Below are positions 12,201-24,100 of a stretch of 64,000 nucleotides of DNA, piece by piece. The translations under genes and the position numbers were made by a program. Every line of letters starts with the position of its first letter. The first letter of the stretch is position 1. A model generated the notes under the pieces. It was not told where the DNA came from. It made no database searches and worked only from the letters and a program-made list of their open reading frames with translations. The DNA comes from Voacanga thouarsii (Eukaryota > Streptophyta > Magnoliopsida > Gentianales > Apocynaceae), in assembly GCA_026120185.1 (NCBI GenBank), contig JANUWF010001218.1, forward strand, positions 1,674,001-1,738,000, read 5' to 3'.

Positions 12201-13063
12201 ATAAGAGAGAAAAAGCTTCCAGAAGCAACTATTTCGAAATTTTCCTTTTTCATAATAAAGATTTCACGCTTTATAAAACCATAATATTATATATGTACAC
12301 ACACATAACAATACTCTTTTTCAAATAAAAATTTATTTTTCATGAAATAAAATTTTTTACTATTTCTCAAAATAATAAGCCAATATAATTTTCTTTTATA
12401 TAATTGTGTAATTGAATGAAATCTTGATTTTTTTTTTCTCCAAAGTCCTAAAATCTAATTAAATTCTTGTAAAAAATTTCAAGCCAATTAATTAAGATAT
12501 ATGCCCCGATCTACATTAACTAATCAATTCCTTTCTTAGATTCGTCCCTACACATATATTTCTCATCTTCAATATGTTTTCTTGTCCACACATTTATTTA
12601 TTTTCTAATTGATTAGGCCCGCATATTAATTTCACGAAAACTTTTGTAGCATTTTAAGTATTGTTCAATACAGGCATAAGATGGCTATTGCTGCCTTTCT
12701 ACATCCGCAAGACTTTGGAATAACCATGAAAACAACTGCCCTAGGATGGTTAGCTGACTTTCTGGACAAAAATGATGGTGAGCCAATTTTGACTACTCTA
12801 TAGATTATTCTCAACCCCCCCTTCTCCAACCACACAAAAAGAAAAAAAAAAAAACTCAATCTCCACAATAGACTAACTTGTCAAGTGGGTTTTGAGTAAT
12901 AAATAAATAATTAATTGTTCCTGAGTGATCGCTGAATTTGTTAAAAGTACGTGTTATTAAACCATAAGTATTCAATCGGTGTTTTATGTATTCCGTTTGC
13001 ATAAGGAAAATAAATAATTGATCTTTTTATTTTGCAAATGAAACTATTATGTCTAACATCAAG
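9240..13063. other. intergenic AT-rich DNA, no gene recognised
   Basis: There are many poly-A/T tracts and short frames only. A loose direct repeat occurs at about 10480-10545 and 10615-10680 (blocks sharing TTTACTTTGT...TTAA...TTAATT). Short frames at 11911-12228 and 12665-12868 have no recognisable domain. Confidence 0.5.
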
Positions 13064-13343
13064 TACTTCCTCTATTTTAAAATATTTATTTATCAAAATT
13101 TTTAATTTTATTTTAAAATATTTATTTATGTATATATTTTTAAAATTAATAATTAATTTCTTTCTATTGTATTCCTATTTATTCTAAATTAACTACACAA
13201 CTTTTCAAAATTCTTATTTCTTCTTACTTCTTGAGAATTTTCACTAATAACGATTATATTTTTAATATGAATAGGATATGAACATTATCTAAATTATAAT
13301 ATTATTTTCAACATCTTTAATCTATATGTAAAACGGATGGAGT
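13064..13343. mobile_element. Stowaway-like MITE, degenerate
   Basis: The left end TACTTCCTCTATTTTA and the reverse complement of the right end (CACTCCATCCGTTTTA) resemble the Stowaway terminus CTCCCTCCGT. It is about 280 bp, AT-rich and non-coding. The TA target duplication is clear only on the left. Confidence 0.45.
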
Positions 13344-14626
13344 GTTTGGATCTGCCAAAACCAGAAACCTGATTATGATCTATGGAGGAATACCTAATTC
13401 ATTTCATGAAATAGGGTTGTGAGAATTATCAAATTAAATGGGCTCCGTTTTCAGCTAACGCGTATTAAGGTAGGTTTCAAATTTGGAAAGATAGCTCACT
13501 AAAATTTGACCCTTTCAACATCACGTATATCAAACTTCAAATGCTTGCATAGCTATTTTGCTTTGTTTTATACCTGCCATCACATATATATCAAGGCTTC
13601 AATGAAAGAATAGAATTTATCCACAACCATAGTGTTCATGCTAATCTCTAATCTAACCTCAAGAGAATTGAAATTCTTTGCACTTGGCCTATACTAGAGG
13701 TAGACATAAATGGCAAATTTGGAACTAACCATTTGGTGAGAATGTCATGATTTAACTGACAATAAGAGAAAGTGATGAAATAATTTACCTACGTAATTTA
13801 CTGTTTTAATAACTTTAAAACATTTTCATCATCCATTTAATAAAAATGAGAAAGAATTATATTAAAGGACGTTAGCCAGAGTTATAAGATTCACATCTAA
13901 AAGAAATCAATAAAAGTTTTATGCAAATTCAATAACAATATCTCCAAAAGATTACTTTTTAGGGATTTTCCCTGGTTCCAATAAGATATTCCATTGAAAA
14001 TGAGAAAGGTAAAATAGCAGTCTAGGAAAATGTAGCTGTTAGATTTTCAATGGTGTAAGCGTGAAAACTAGACCAGAACTAAGTCCCACGGCACTGTATC
14101 AGTATTAATATTACTAACAAATATTCCCGCTTTTACGTTTGAAGTTTCAACTTTTTCCAGAAGTTTTAAGTTTCAACTTTTTCAGAACAACTAGAACATT
14201 ACCTAGTTTGATTTAAGTTCCATAAAAAAATTTTTTAGTCTTATACATTAGTACTTTTTTTGGACGAATAAAACATTTTATAACCGCTATATTAATCTAA
14301 TTCAACTTTCATATAATTTTTTTAATATCCATGATTTATTGTTTTCTTTAAAAGACGAGATATTTATTGAGTTTTGAATTTTATTTTTTTTAAAAGACTC
14401 ATAATATTTTAAAGAATGGACGATGTGCATGCATTCTTTTATATCATTAAATACAAAATTTTTACCTCTAAAATATACAGTACAGTGATAAGAGACAAGT
14501 TAATAAATGACAATATTTTATAAATTAACGAGTTCAATTTTTAACTTTGTACTGGATATCTTACGATTTATAATATCTTTTACATAGTTTCAAAACAAAA
14601 TAGATGTTACTTAATAAATGAGATTT

Positions 14627-14686
<60 letters not shown>

Positions 14687-15619
14687 GTTGTTGAGTGATT
14701 TATGATCATTTCAACTCTTGTCAATGGTTCTGTTCGATGTTTAACTGATTTTCACTCCGACAAGTCAAACCGGTTGGCTATATTGAGGTCTACCAAAAGG
14801 CAGCCAAACAATGGGAGAACTACAGCTCTGTGCTTTGAGGACCATATAGAGTAGTTATGTCTATCCACTCTTCCTTCCGCTTGGAGACTTACAGTTCGGT
14901 GCTATTTGGTGCCTCTTGGTCCCTGAGTCCTAATTACTTGAAAGACTTATCGGCCAATCGTACCACATGACAACATAAGTGATCAAGATTCTTTGATTCT
15001 AAAAAATATCAGCAATAGTGCCAAATAAACTTCAATTACCTACTTCTTTCATTTATTGAAAGTTAAACGTCTAATAATATTATACTAGACAAAATACACA
15101 TTAATTAAAGATTTTAAAAAATTTTAATCGTGAATTCTTCTCAAAAGAGTAATATAGCTTTTAAAATTTAATATAGGAAAAAAGAACTTCAATGATAAGG
15201 AAATATAAAAAAGTACATTAACATGAAAGAAAGAAGGAAGGTCTCCAAGCCATGTGCATGGTTGAGTAAGTTCTCGCATATTTTGCCAACAAATGTGCTG
15301 GTACATTGTCGCCATTGTTTTGTGAAACTAACACTAAAAAACAAAGATTTTAAACAACTATTTAGTTAAAAATATAAATCTATGATAGTTCCTAAAATCA
15401 CTCATTGTTGAGAAATTTGAAAAGCAGCCACGAGTACCACCTCACATAGAACATAACTCTTGAATTGTAATTACAAAATACTACCGGCTCTGTTCAAAAT
15501 TATAAAATGTGGACATTTGATTGAAATAGGAAAGACAATATACATATATATTAGTTTGATTATATGTATATATTTATTTATTAGTATGTATTCTCTCAAT
15601 TCTAAAACTTTCAACAACA
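13344..15619. other. intergenic DNA with TA microsatellite at 14633-14680
   Basis: No domain-bearing frame was found. A long (TA)n tract lies at 14633-14680. The moderately GC-richer stretch 14690-14990 is unlike its surroundings but was not identified. Confidence 0.5.
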
Positions 15620-15960
15620 CCCAACTTTAAGCTATATTTGGTTGGATTGTTTTGTGGAAGTAAAATGTGAAACTAAATGGAACATTTATCTCGTTTGGTT
15701 AGATGTATATATGGAGGAGAAGTAAATCAAGAAGGGATACCACTATCCCTTCACATCAGCATTTCCTCCCCTCTCAATTTGGAGGGTTGGGAGAGAGAAA
15801 ATAAAGTGGGAGTAATAATGATAATAATGACTCTATTTTTAACATTAAAATTTTTAAGAAAATAGATAATGAGGGATAAAATAGTAAACTAAATTAATTA
15901 TTCTCTCTCTTCTTCCCTCTCCTTCCACCCCTTCTTCTCTTCATACCAAACAAAATAAAG

Positions 15961-16296
15961 TACTCCCTCCGTTCCCTTTCATCTGTCCATTTTAATCGAT
16001 TAACAAGTTTTAAGAAAAATAAGATTTTTCGGTCAATTTATTAACATTTCGTATTTTACTCTAAAAGAATCTATTTCTTTATTAAGGATTGATCAAATTC
16101 TAAAGTTTTATGTATGGTAAGCATATTTAATTTATTTCTATTTTTCACTACAAGTGCACAATACTTATTGTATTAAAGAGAGATATTTATGAAAAAATAG
16201 TAATTAATATCGTCTTAATTTGCTAATGAAACAAATAAATTGAAATAAAAATCTTAATTAAAATGAAAAAAAAAACTGATAGAATATATACTATTA
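15961..16296. mobile_element. Stowaway-type MITE
   Basis: It starts TACTCCCTCCGTTCC, the classic Stowaway (Tc1/mariner) terminus with TA target. The sub-terminal CTGTCCATTTTAAT is mirrored, in weaker form, near the right end at 16256-16296. It is non-coding. The right terminus is diverged. Confidence 0.55.
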
Positions 16297-16325
16297 CTTC
16301 CCAAGGAAAATAATAGTATATATTC
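16282..16325. repeat. perfect 15-bp inverted repeat with 14-nt loop
   Basis: GAATATATACTATTA (16282-16296) is followed after 14 bases by its exact reverse complement (16311-16325). It straddles the proposed right end of the Stowaway element. Confidence 0.85.
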
Positions 16326-16792
16326 CATTAAAAGGTGCCTCTTCCCCTCCCCCTCCATGAACCAAACAAGGGCTTACATCCAAATTTCAAGATTCAACAG
16401 CCAACCGTCAAACCCCATTGATCAACCATTGACTCCTTTAGGTGAGTTTTTCTTTTTACTCTTTTACAATATAAGTTAAATATTTTATTTTATATTGAGA
16501 TTAAAATATTCCAATTTTTGTCTCCATTATTATTTGTCTAATTTTGTTCAATTGTGGAAAGAGCATTTTATGCCATAAAGAAGATTAATCGAATAAGAAA
16601 TACTTGCATGAATTATTATTTAGACAATTACATTGAAAATAATGTATTTGATGATGTCAATCATAATTTCATCATTTAGCGTTTTTAAAATATGAAATTA
16701 TATCAAGAATAACAATAAAAATATAAAAATTTTCAATTAAAATAATAAGATTTTATCTAATTTCTTATATATATTAAAATATTTTAGTATAT

Positions 16793-17080
16793 TATTCCAT
16801 ACATTTCATATTATTTGACTTTTTAACCTTTATATTTTATTTCATAATATTTGACCTTTTACACATTTTCATACATCAATAATTAATACTTTTCAATATT
16901 ACCTTTAAATTTAGTCAAAATATATTTAATGAAAAGATAAAAAACCTTATAAATAATTACTCATCTTTATATTTATTATGAATAAATATAGAAATATATA
17001 AAGAAGTACTTATTAATTTTAACATTCTTAATCTGTATATAAATGATTAAAAAGTTAAATAATACGAAACGGAGAGAGTA
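16793..17080. mobile_element. Stowaway-like MITE, 288 bp
   Basis: The left end has TTCCATACATTTCATATTAT then TTGACTTTTTA. The right end reverse-complements to CTCTCTCCGTTTCGTATTAT then TTAACTTTTTA. These are inverted ends of about 33 bp with good match, each bounded by TA. The element is AT-rich and non-coding. Confidence 0.72.
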
Positions 17081-18696
17081 ATATTTGATAATTTTATGAC
17101 TAGTTTTTTGTTTCTATTTTTGCATATTCAAAATTATATATAATTGTTCTCACTATCTTAGGATCTTAATCTGTCACAAATAATTATTCTAATAAATCAT
17201 AATATTAATTAATTTATACTTTGTAATAAAAAATTTAATATTTTTATTTAAAACTTTATATACTAACCATTAAAGTTGTTAATATATGTGAGTTCTTGAA
17301 CAGTTACTACTTGATAACGGAAGGAACCGTAATTACCTGTTTCCCTTTGGGTTCCTGGCTTCTCTCCCGACTTCTGGCGGCCCCCATGTTGACTGTACTG
17401 AGAAAACGGCACGTGGATCAAGTGATTGAATTTTGCGGCCCAATAGGAACAGATCGATTTGCCAAAATCACATGAGAAGTCGTGTTAAGGTCATGCACGA
17501 CTGCTATAGACTAATATTGCTTTTATTCTTTTTTTGTGATCAGACTTCGCTACGGTTTGAATTTTTCTAATGCACCTCTGTGCCAAGTGTTCTTTACTTT
17601 AATATTTTATCCCCTTAGCTTCAGCGGCAGTGCGGCACCAAATTTGTTCTTTTTTTTTTTAATTTACTACTAAATTATACGTATATGCTGTAACTTCAAT
17701 GAAATTGTTCAACAAAAAATTGACATAAATAATAATAATAATAATAATGACGAACCTGACATATTTGATTTATTTTGCCCTTTGAAAGTTTTTTCTTTCA
17801 TATATGAAGGGGACAAAAGTCACATCCAACGTCCCTACAGTGTCCGGCGACGACCAATATAAGGTCATACTTTCAAAATTTTGTAAAAAATAACTCAAAA
17901 AAAATATTTTGAATTATTAACTCAACAACTTTAATTCACTCCTCTAATCTTTTACTACAAAATATATAAAAACTCAAATTCTTAAATTATTATTTTAACA
18001 TTTCAACCCATCTCGAAACTCAACCATTGACCTTTCTCTAAACCACTCCCCCGGCCAAAAAAAAAAGTCCAGTAGCAAACATGTAAAACTCTATGCCGCG
18101 TGGAGAATATTGAAAGGATCCTAGGAAAATGGTACTAATAGAAGCTTCCCTATATATGACGGTAGTAGAGGTTAACCTTTGATCCAAAAAGGTCGGGTTA
18201 AAGAAAATGAACCATATGGAGAAATTGATGAAGGCGAGTGAGTAGAGCATTCCCACAATGACACTAGCTTTCTATAAGCTTTTCTACCTACTTAAATTGC
18301 CTTTTCTTGTGAAAAATGAAATAAAGCAACCACTAAAATTCTATCATAAAATTAACCAATCGCCCATGATATTATTACCAAATTTAATTTCTTTTCTTGT
18401 GAAACAAGTTGCATGCATATATAGACATTAGAAAAGGGCAATATTCCACACATCACGCTGCTAAAAGACCCCCCATTCTTATATACTAATGACACTTACC
18501 AACTGCAGCTCCTTCTCATCAATTATCAATGTCCCCCAATTTTTTCATAAAAACAAAAAGATTTTCATTATTTATCTCTTGAAACGATTATGCACTTAAC
18601 AATTGATTATTGACTAAACAGTTTTATAGTTAAATAATTAAAAATAAAATTTGTGAAAGAAAAGTTTGAATTAAGTGTTACGGATATTAAAATTAA

Positions 18697-18727
<31 letters not shown>

Positions 18728-20300
18728 TTGATAAATATAAACACATAATTAATGATTTTCCAACGAAGAGAAAAATGGTAAATAGTTTCAATTTTTTTTT
18801 ATGACGGTTGCAACCTCGCGTTACACGTTTGCAGCTCATATCTTTGTTTCCTTTCGTCAAAATCTTGACAAGCAGACAAGAAAAGATTAGTGCTAGAAAT
18901 GAGCCATGACATGACAATAGAGACGATAACAGAAGACTTTCCTACTAAAACTTAGCTACAGTTACCAATTTGCTGATATATAACTTGTCCAAAACTCTAC
19001 AGTTGGAAGAAAAAGATACTCGTAACTAAATTTAATTTTTATAAATTACAAAATTTTGAAATGATAATTTATTACAATTATAGAATGTTTCTAATTTACA
19101 AAAGTCAAGTTTATTCAATAATATTTTTTTTTCAATTTTTGGAAGACAGATGAATTTAACCCTTCCCCTCCCCCACGCTTACCCTCACCTTCTGTGGGTG
19201 ATTGATCAGAATGACTCATTTTGGAGACATATCTCTTTAATAGATCTAAGGTTGAAAAGGAATTTTAGAATGACCTAGACATCAAATATGATACTATTAC
19301 TATTCGTTAACGTTTTATTTTAATTATGATTTAATTTAGACAAAAAGTTATCATCAATAGTGTCTTATTTAAAATAAGAAATTCTTACCGACAACGTTTA
19401 GTTTATTTTAAGATTCCTTTGCAGTGAGGAGGATGCTATTGTTATTATTTGTTAGCGTCTTATTTTAATTATAATTTAATATATCGTTTTATTTAAAATA
19501 AAAAATTAGTGTTTAAATTATTTTAAGATTTCTTTTTGGAGCTTGGAATTATTGAGGGAATATGACTCCCTTGGGGCAATTGTGATCAGTCTCCCGTGCT
19601 TGTATCACACGATTGGACCTTTCTTGCTAAGGTAGGCCGCATCTCGGAACCCTTCGGCTACGCTGATTCAATTTAGTTTAGTAGTAATTTTTATTACCTC
19701 GTAAACCAAGGGTTAATCCTCATCTTCATTACTAAATTCTTCCTCTCTTCCCTATCCAAAGAATAAAGGGAAAAATAAGGTTCTTCCTATTTTACTCTCG
19801 CACAGATACCCGCATGTAACTACGTCCAAGAAAATGCAATTTCCACGTAATTTTCCTTGTTCTTCGTGGATAAAAAGCTAGATGCAAATGAATTCTTTAA
19901 GATTTTTTCCCATTTGAATAGAAAAAATAGTACGGTGGAGGAAAGATCTTGGTCGTCTCTGTGTGTATATGCTGCAGGGTAGGTGCACAGAGATGACCAG
20001 CCCAAAAAGGAAAGAGAATTTACAGTGCAGGGTACATTCATGAAATACTTCCCGCGAAAAATTTTCATCTGGAAAGTGTCAAATCATTACATAACAAACA
20101 AGAACATAACAAACCCATTTCGTGTCATGCATATCTTCTTCTACCCACCTCATTATTAAGGTTTATTTTTGCAGAGTTATTTTTCATTTTTGTTCTTCCA
20201 TGATTGGATTTTCTAAAACATGAAAGGTTTAGAGTTGCAGTGATATTATAATGTCAATCATTGTGAATTTTAAACGAGAAATTTCTATTGTTTTTCTTTA
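17081..20300. other. intergenic DNA upstream of the P4-ATPase gene
   Basis: No gene was recognised. It contains a (TA)n tract at 18696-18721 and a loose tandem duplication at about 19290-19545 (period about 145 bp). A small frame at 18038-18256 (minus) has no known domain. Confidence 0.5.
19290..19545. repeat. diverged tandem duplication, period about 145 bp
   Basis: TATTCGTTAACGTTTTATTT (19301) recurs as TATTTGTTAGCGTCTTATTT (19446). Both are followed by TAATTATxATTTAAT, a TTTATTTAAAATAA block and TTATTTTAAGATT. Confidence 0.65.
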
Positions 20301-21126
20301 ATTGTAGTTGAGTTTTGAAAGTTTCTTTGAGCCAAAATGCGCGTGTACAATCCAACGGTTGTAAAGTCAAACCCATGAGAGCAGACAGAGAATATGGAAA
20401 GAGAGATCCAGGTCAATGTTCAAAGCTTTTGGGCCGAGTGAAAAATCAAATACCAGAACAAGTTTCTCCCTCACTTTACTTCTATTCTATTTCTAACTCC
20501 GGGTACATCGTTCTAGTGCGTATATATCTGTCCGAATTTATCAGTCTAGGAGTTTTAATTAGCTGAAAATAGAGGCCTTCGCTGTTCTTGTGTCATTCTT
20601 TCCTCTCTGTTGACAAGTATTAGTTCTTCTTTCTGGTTTCAGAGATTGAATTGTTTGTATTTTGACGATAGTGTCATAGGTGTCCTCTGTTTCTGAATCT
20701 TTGAGGCCATTTCTGTTACCTCTCTACATTTCTGCACGGACATACATTTGTGTATTTTGGTTTAGGTGTATGTCAATCTTGTGGGGTCTGGCTTGCTTAT
20801 TCTTGGTACTTCAAATCATATTTGGTGAGGTGCTTCTTCAACCTCTGTTTTGATTCTGTTATTTTTTCCAGCCATACACCTGGGTTTGGAGCTTTGTGCT
20901 GAAGCTTTTTCTGGGGTTCTTTTCTTTGGTTATTTTAATTTATTCTTTGGTGGGCTGTGAGAAAGTTTTGATTTTGGCGTATTTTTGGTTCTGGTTTTTC
21001 GGTTATAGGGTGGTGTTCCTTGAGGGAACTCTGTTATAAGTGAAAATTGCTGGTTTGGAAGGTCAAAATCTCTGCTCTTAGTGGTTATTTGATATTTAAG
21101 TTTGGGGTTAGTTTGAGCTTTGGTCA
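20301..21126 (+). promoter_or_regulatory. probable promoter and 5' UTR of the P4-ATPase gene
   Basis: This interval directly precedes the chosen ATG. Pyrimidine-rich stretches (TTCTTTCTGG and CTCTCTGTTGACAAG near 20590-20640) and a T/G-rich leader just before the ATG fit a transcribed leader, possibly with its own intron. No definite TATA box or transcription start can be fixed from sequence alone. Confidence 0.35.
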
Positions 21127-24100
21127 ATGGCAGGAAGAGATAGAAATAGAACGGGTAAAAGGAAGAAGCTGCATTTCAGCAAGATCTACTCATTTGGATG
21201 TGGAAAAGGAGGATTCAAAGATGACCACTCACGTATTGGAGGACCGGGTTTTTCAAGAGTAGTGTATTGCAATGAACCAAATAGTTTTGAGGCTAATATA
21301 AACAATTATCCAGACAATTATGTTAGGACAACCAAGTATACAATTGCCTCATTCTTGCCCAAAGCCCTGTTTGAGCAGTTTAGGAGGGTGGCCAATTTTT
21401 ACTTTCTTATTAGTGGGATCTTGGCCTTCACACCTTTGGCTCCTTACTCTGCTGTTAGTGCCATTATTCCTCTAATAATTGTTATTGGGGTGAGCATTTT
21501 GAAAGAAGGTATTGAAGACTGGCGGCGGCAACAACAGGTATTTGGCAATCAAAATGCTCTACTGCGATTTATCCTTTATTTTTGTTATTTTTTTGGTAGT
21601 TCCATTTGATAGTAGGCTTAGAAATTACCAAAGAAACTGCTATTCTTGCTGGCTTAATTCGATCAGGTGGTTGTGGACATTCTCTTGTTCTTGATAAATT
21701 ACTAAATCAGATTTGTGGGAACGATTGTTTTCTGAAGATGGTTCACTTTTGGGTCATTTGTTTATGAATTCAAAATAACTCGTATACTTGCAAACAATAT
21801 GTATTTCCATCCTTACTCCATTTTGCGGACTAATTCTTGGCTTTGAATTAGCAAAGCTCAAATTTTTGCTTAAAGTCACCGAATTGGCAGAAGATAAATA
21901 ATCCCTCACCAAAAAGGGGAGAAATTTATGGTTGTTTTCAAGTTCTTCAGATTTTTAGATATGCTGATATTTTTGTTTGTGAGATGCTGGAAAATATTTA
22001 GTTATAGTTCTCTGTCTCAGTCGTACGCATCTTTTTCTATGTGGCTATGTGAAATTTATCCAGTGATATATTGCTGGAGTGCTCAATTACTCTTTAATAT
22101 CTATATACTGAGAAAAATTTATTCTGAAGTTCAATGTATCGACACGTTCAGCCCCATCTCATTGATCTTGCAAAATTCTCTTTCAGGATACAGAGATTAA
22201 CGGACGAAAGGTGAAAGTACATCAGGGTGGTGGACGTTTTGAACATAGAGAATGGAAAAATCTGAAAGTTGGTGATATAGTTAAGGTGGAGAAGGATGAA
22301 TTCTTTCCTGCAGACCTTCTTTTGCTTTCGTCCAGTTATGAGGATTCAATCTGTTATGTTGAGACCATGAACCTTGATGGTGAGACAAATCTGAAACTTA
22401 AACAGGCATTGGAGGTGACTTCATTTTTGAATGAGGAAGTAAATTTTAAAGATTTTAAAGCTACTGTGAAATGTGAGGATCCAAATGCTAATTTGTATAC
22501 TTTTGTTGGAAGTATGTCTTTTGAAGAGCAGCAGCATCCTCTTTCTCCTCAACAACTTCTCCTCAGAGACTCTAAACTGCGGAACACAGACTACATTTAT
22601 GGAGCTGTTATCTTCACTGGTCATGATACGAAGGTTATTCAGAATTCAACAGACCCTCCCTCAAAGAGAAGCAAAATTGAGAAAAAGATGGATAAAATAA
22701 TCTATTTCTTGTTCGGCGTTCTATTCACGATGGCTTTTGTCGGGTCAATTTATTTTGGCATTGTTACAGAAGAAGACTTGGATAATGGACATAAAAGATG
22801 GTATTTACGACCAGATGATTCTGACATTTACTTTGATCCCAAGAGAGCTCCTGCTGCTGCAATATTGCATTTTCTGACGGCCTTGATGTTGTACAGTAAC
22901 TTGATTCCAATATCTTTATATGTTTCAATTGAAATCGTGAAAGTTCTTCAGAGCATGTTCATTAATCAAGATATTCATATGTATTATGAAGAAGCTGACA
23001 AACCAGCACATGCCCGTACCTCAAACTTAAATGAAGAACTTGGCCAAGTTGATACTATACTATCTGATAAGACGGGAACATTGACCTGCAACTCGATGGA
23101 GTTTATCAAGTGCTCTGTGGCTGGAACTGCTTATGGTTGTGGTATTACAGAAGTGGAAAGGGCTATGGCAAAAAGAAAAGGTTCTCCTTTAGTGATGAAC
23201 GGAAAGAAATCTGTTCAGGATTCTCCAAATAACTTGAAGTCAACTGTTAAAGGCTTCAATTTTGATGATGAGCGGATCATGGATGGAAATTGGGTTAACG
23301 AGCGTCATTCTGATGTCATACAGAAATTTTTCCGGTTATTGGCAGTCTGCCATACTGCTATACCTGAGGTAGATGAAGAAACTGGAAAGGTTTCATATGA
23401 AGCAGAGTCACCTGATGAGGCAGCTTTTGTGATTGCAGCTAGAGAACTTGGGTTTGAATTCTATAGAAGGACACAAAACAGTGTGACAGTCAAGGAGTTG
23501 GATCCATCAACAGCAAAAAAATATGAGAGGTTAGTACTTTGACATTTCTTGCAGAATTTTAATCTCGATGATTTCACTGTGCACAAAAGTTTTACTTGGT
23601 CCTTGTTCAAAGCAAATTGATATAATGCTTTGCTTAATATTTGTGTAAAGGTTGACACCATGACAGCAAATTAGACATGTAGTAACGATTCACTTCTCTG
23701 TTTATCCAATGTAAAAATGATTTGGAGTGACTTGCATTTAAGTAGTCTCTCCTTTTCAGGTCATATAGACTTCTGAACGTTTTAGAGTTCAACAGCACGA
23801 GAAAACGGATGTCTGTGATAGTGAGGGATGAGGATGGAAAGCTTTTATTGCTCTCAAAAGGTGCTGACAGGTTAGTGTGATTGAGAAGTTCTAAAATGTC
23901 TTGTCGTCTATGAAATCCTATATCTATTTCTAGCATATATATAAATCATTTTTCCCCACAACCTCTCTATCCTCACAAGTTTGTTTTTGGACTTAATTCA
24001 GTGTCATGTTTGGGAGACTTGCCAAAAATGGAAGGGAATTTGAAGAGGAAACCAGGGAACATGTGAATGAATATGCTGATGCTGGACTGAGAACCTTAAT

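Larger units (their letters stand above)
15628..16376. mobile_element. possible Tourist-like MITE enclosing a Stowaway element
   Basis: The outer ends TTAAGCTATATTTGG and CCAAACAAGGGCTTA are roughly inverted and abut TTA trinucleotides, as in PIF/Harbinger-type MITEs. A Stowaway-like element lies inside. The ends match imperfectly, so the call is tentative. Confidence 0.35.

Noticed and set aside
12673..12803. Plus-strand frame reading HKMAIAAFLHPQDFGIT and ending at TAG
   Set aside because: Its composition looks protein-like, but it is only about 43 codons. It has no splice partners, no recognised domain and overlaps an equally long antisense frame.
18038..18256. Minus-strand 72-aa frame with hydrophobic stretches
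   Set aside because: Hydrophobicity is expected from AT-rich sequence. No domain, no homologous repeat and no supporting context.
19560..19760. Considered as a SINE
   Set aside because: No pol III A and B boxes at the proper spacing, and no poly(A) or duplication at the ends.
21127..21609. 160-aa frame that reads from exon 1 into intron 1 of the P4-ATPase
   Set aside because: The P4 family continues at the exon 2 acceptor (22187) in frame; the extension past 21537 matches nothing and is intron.
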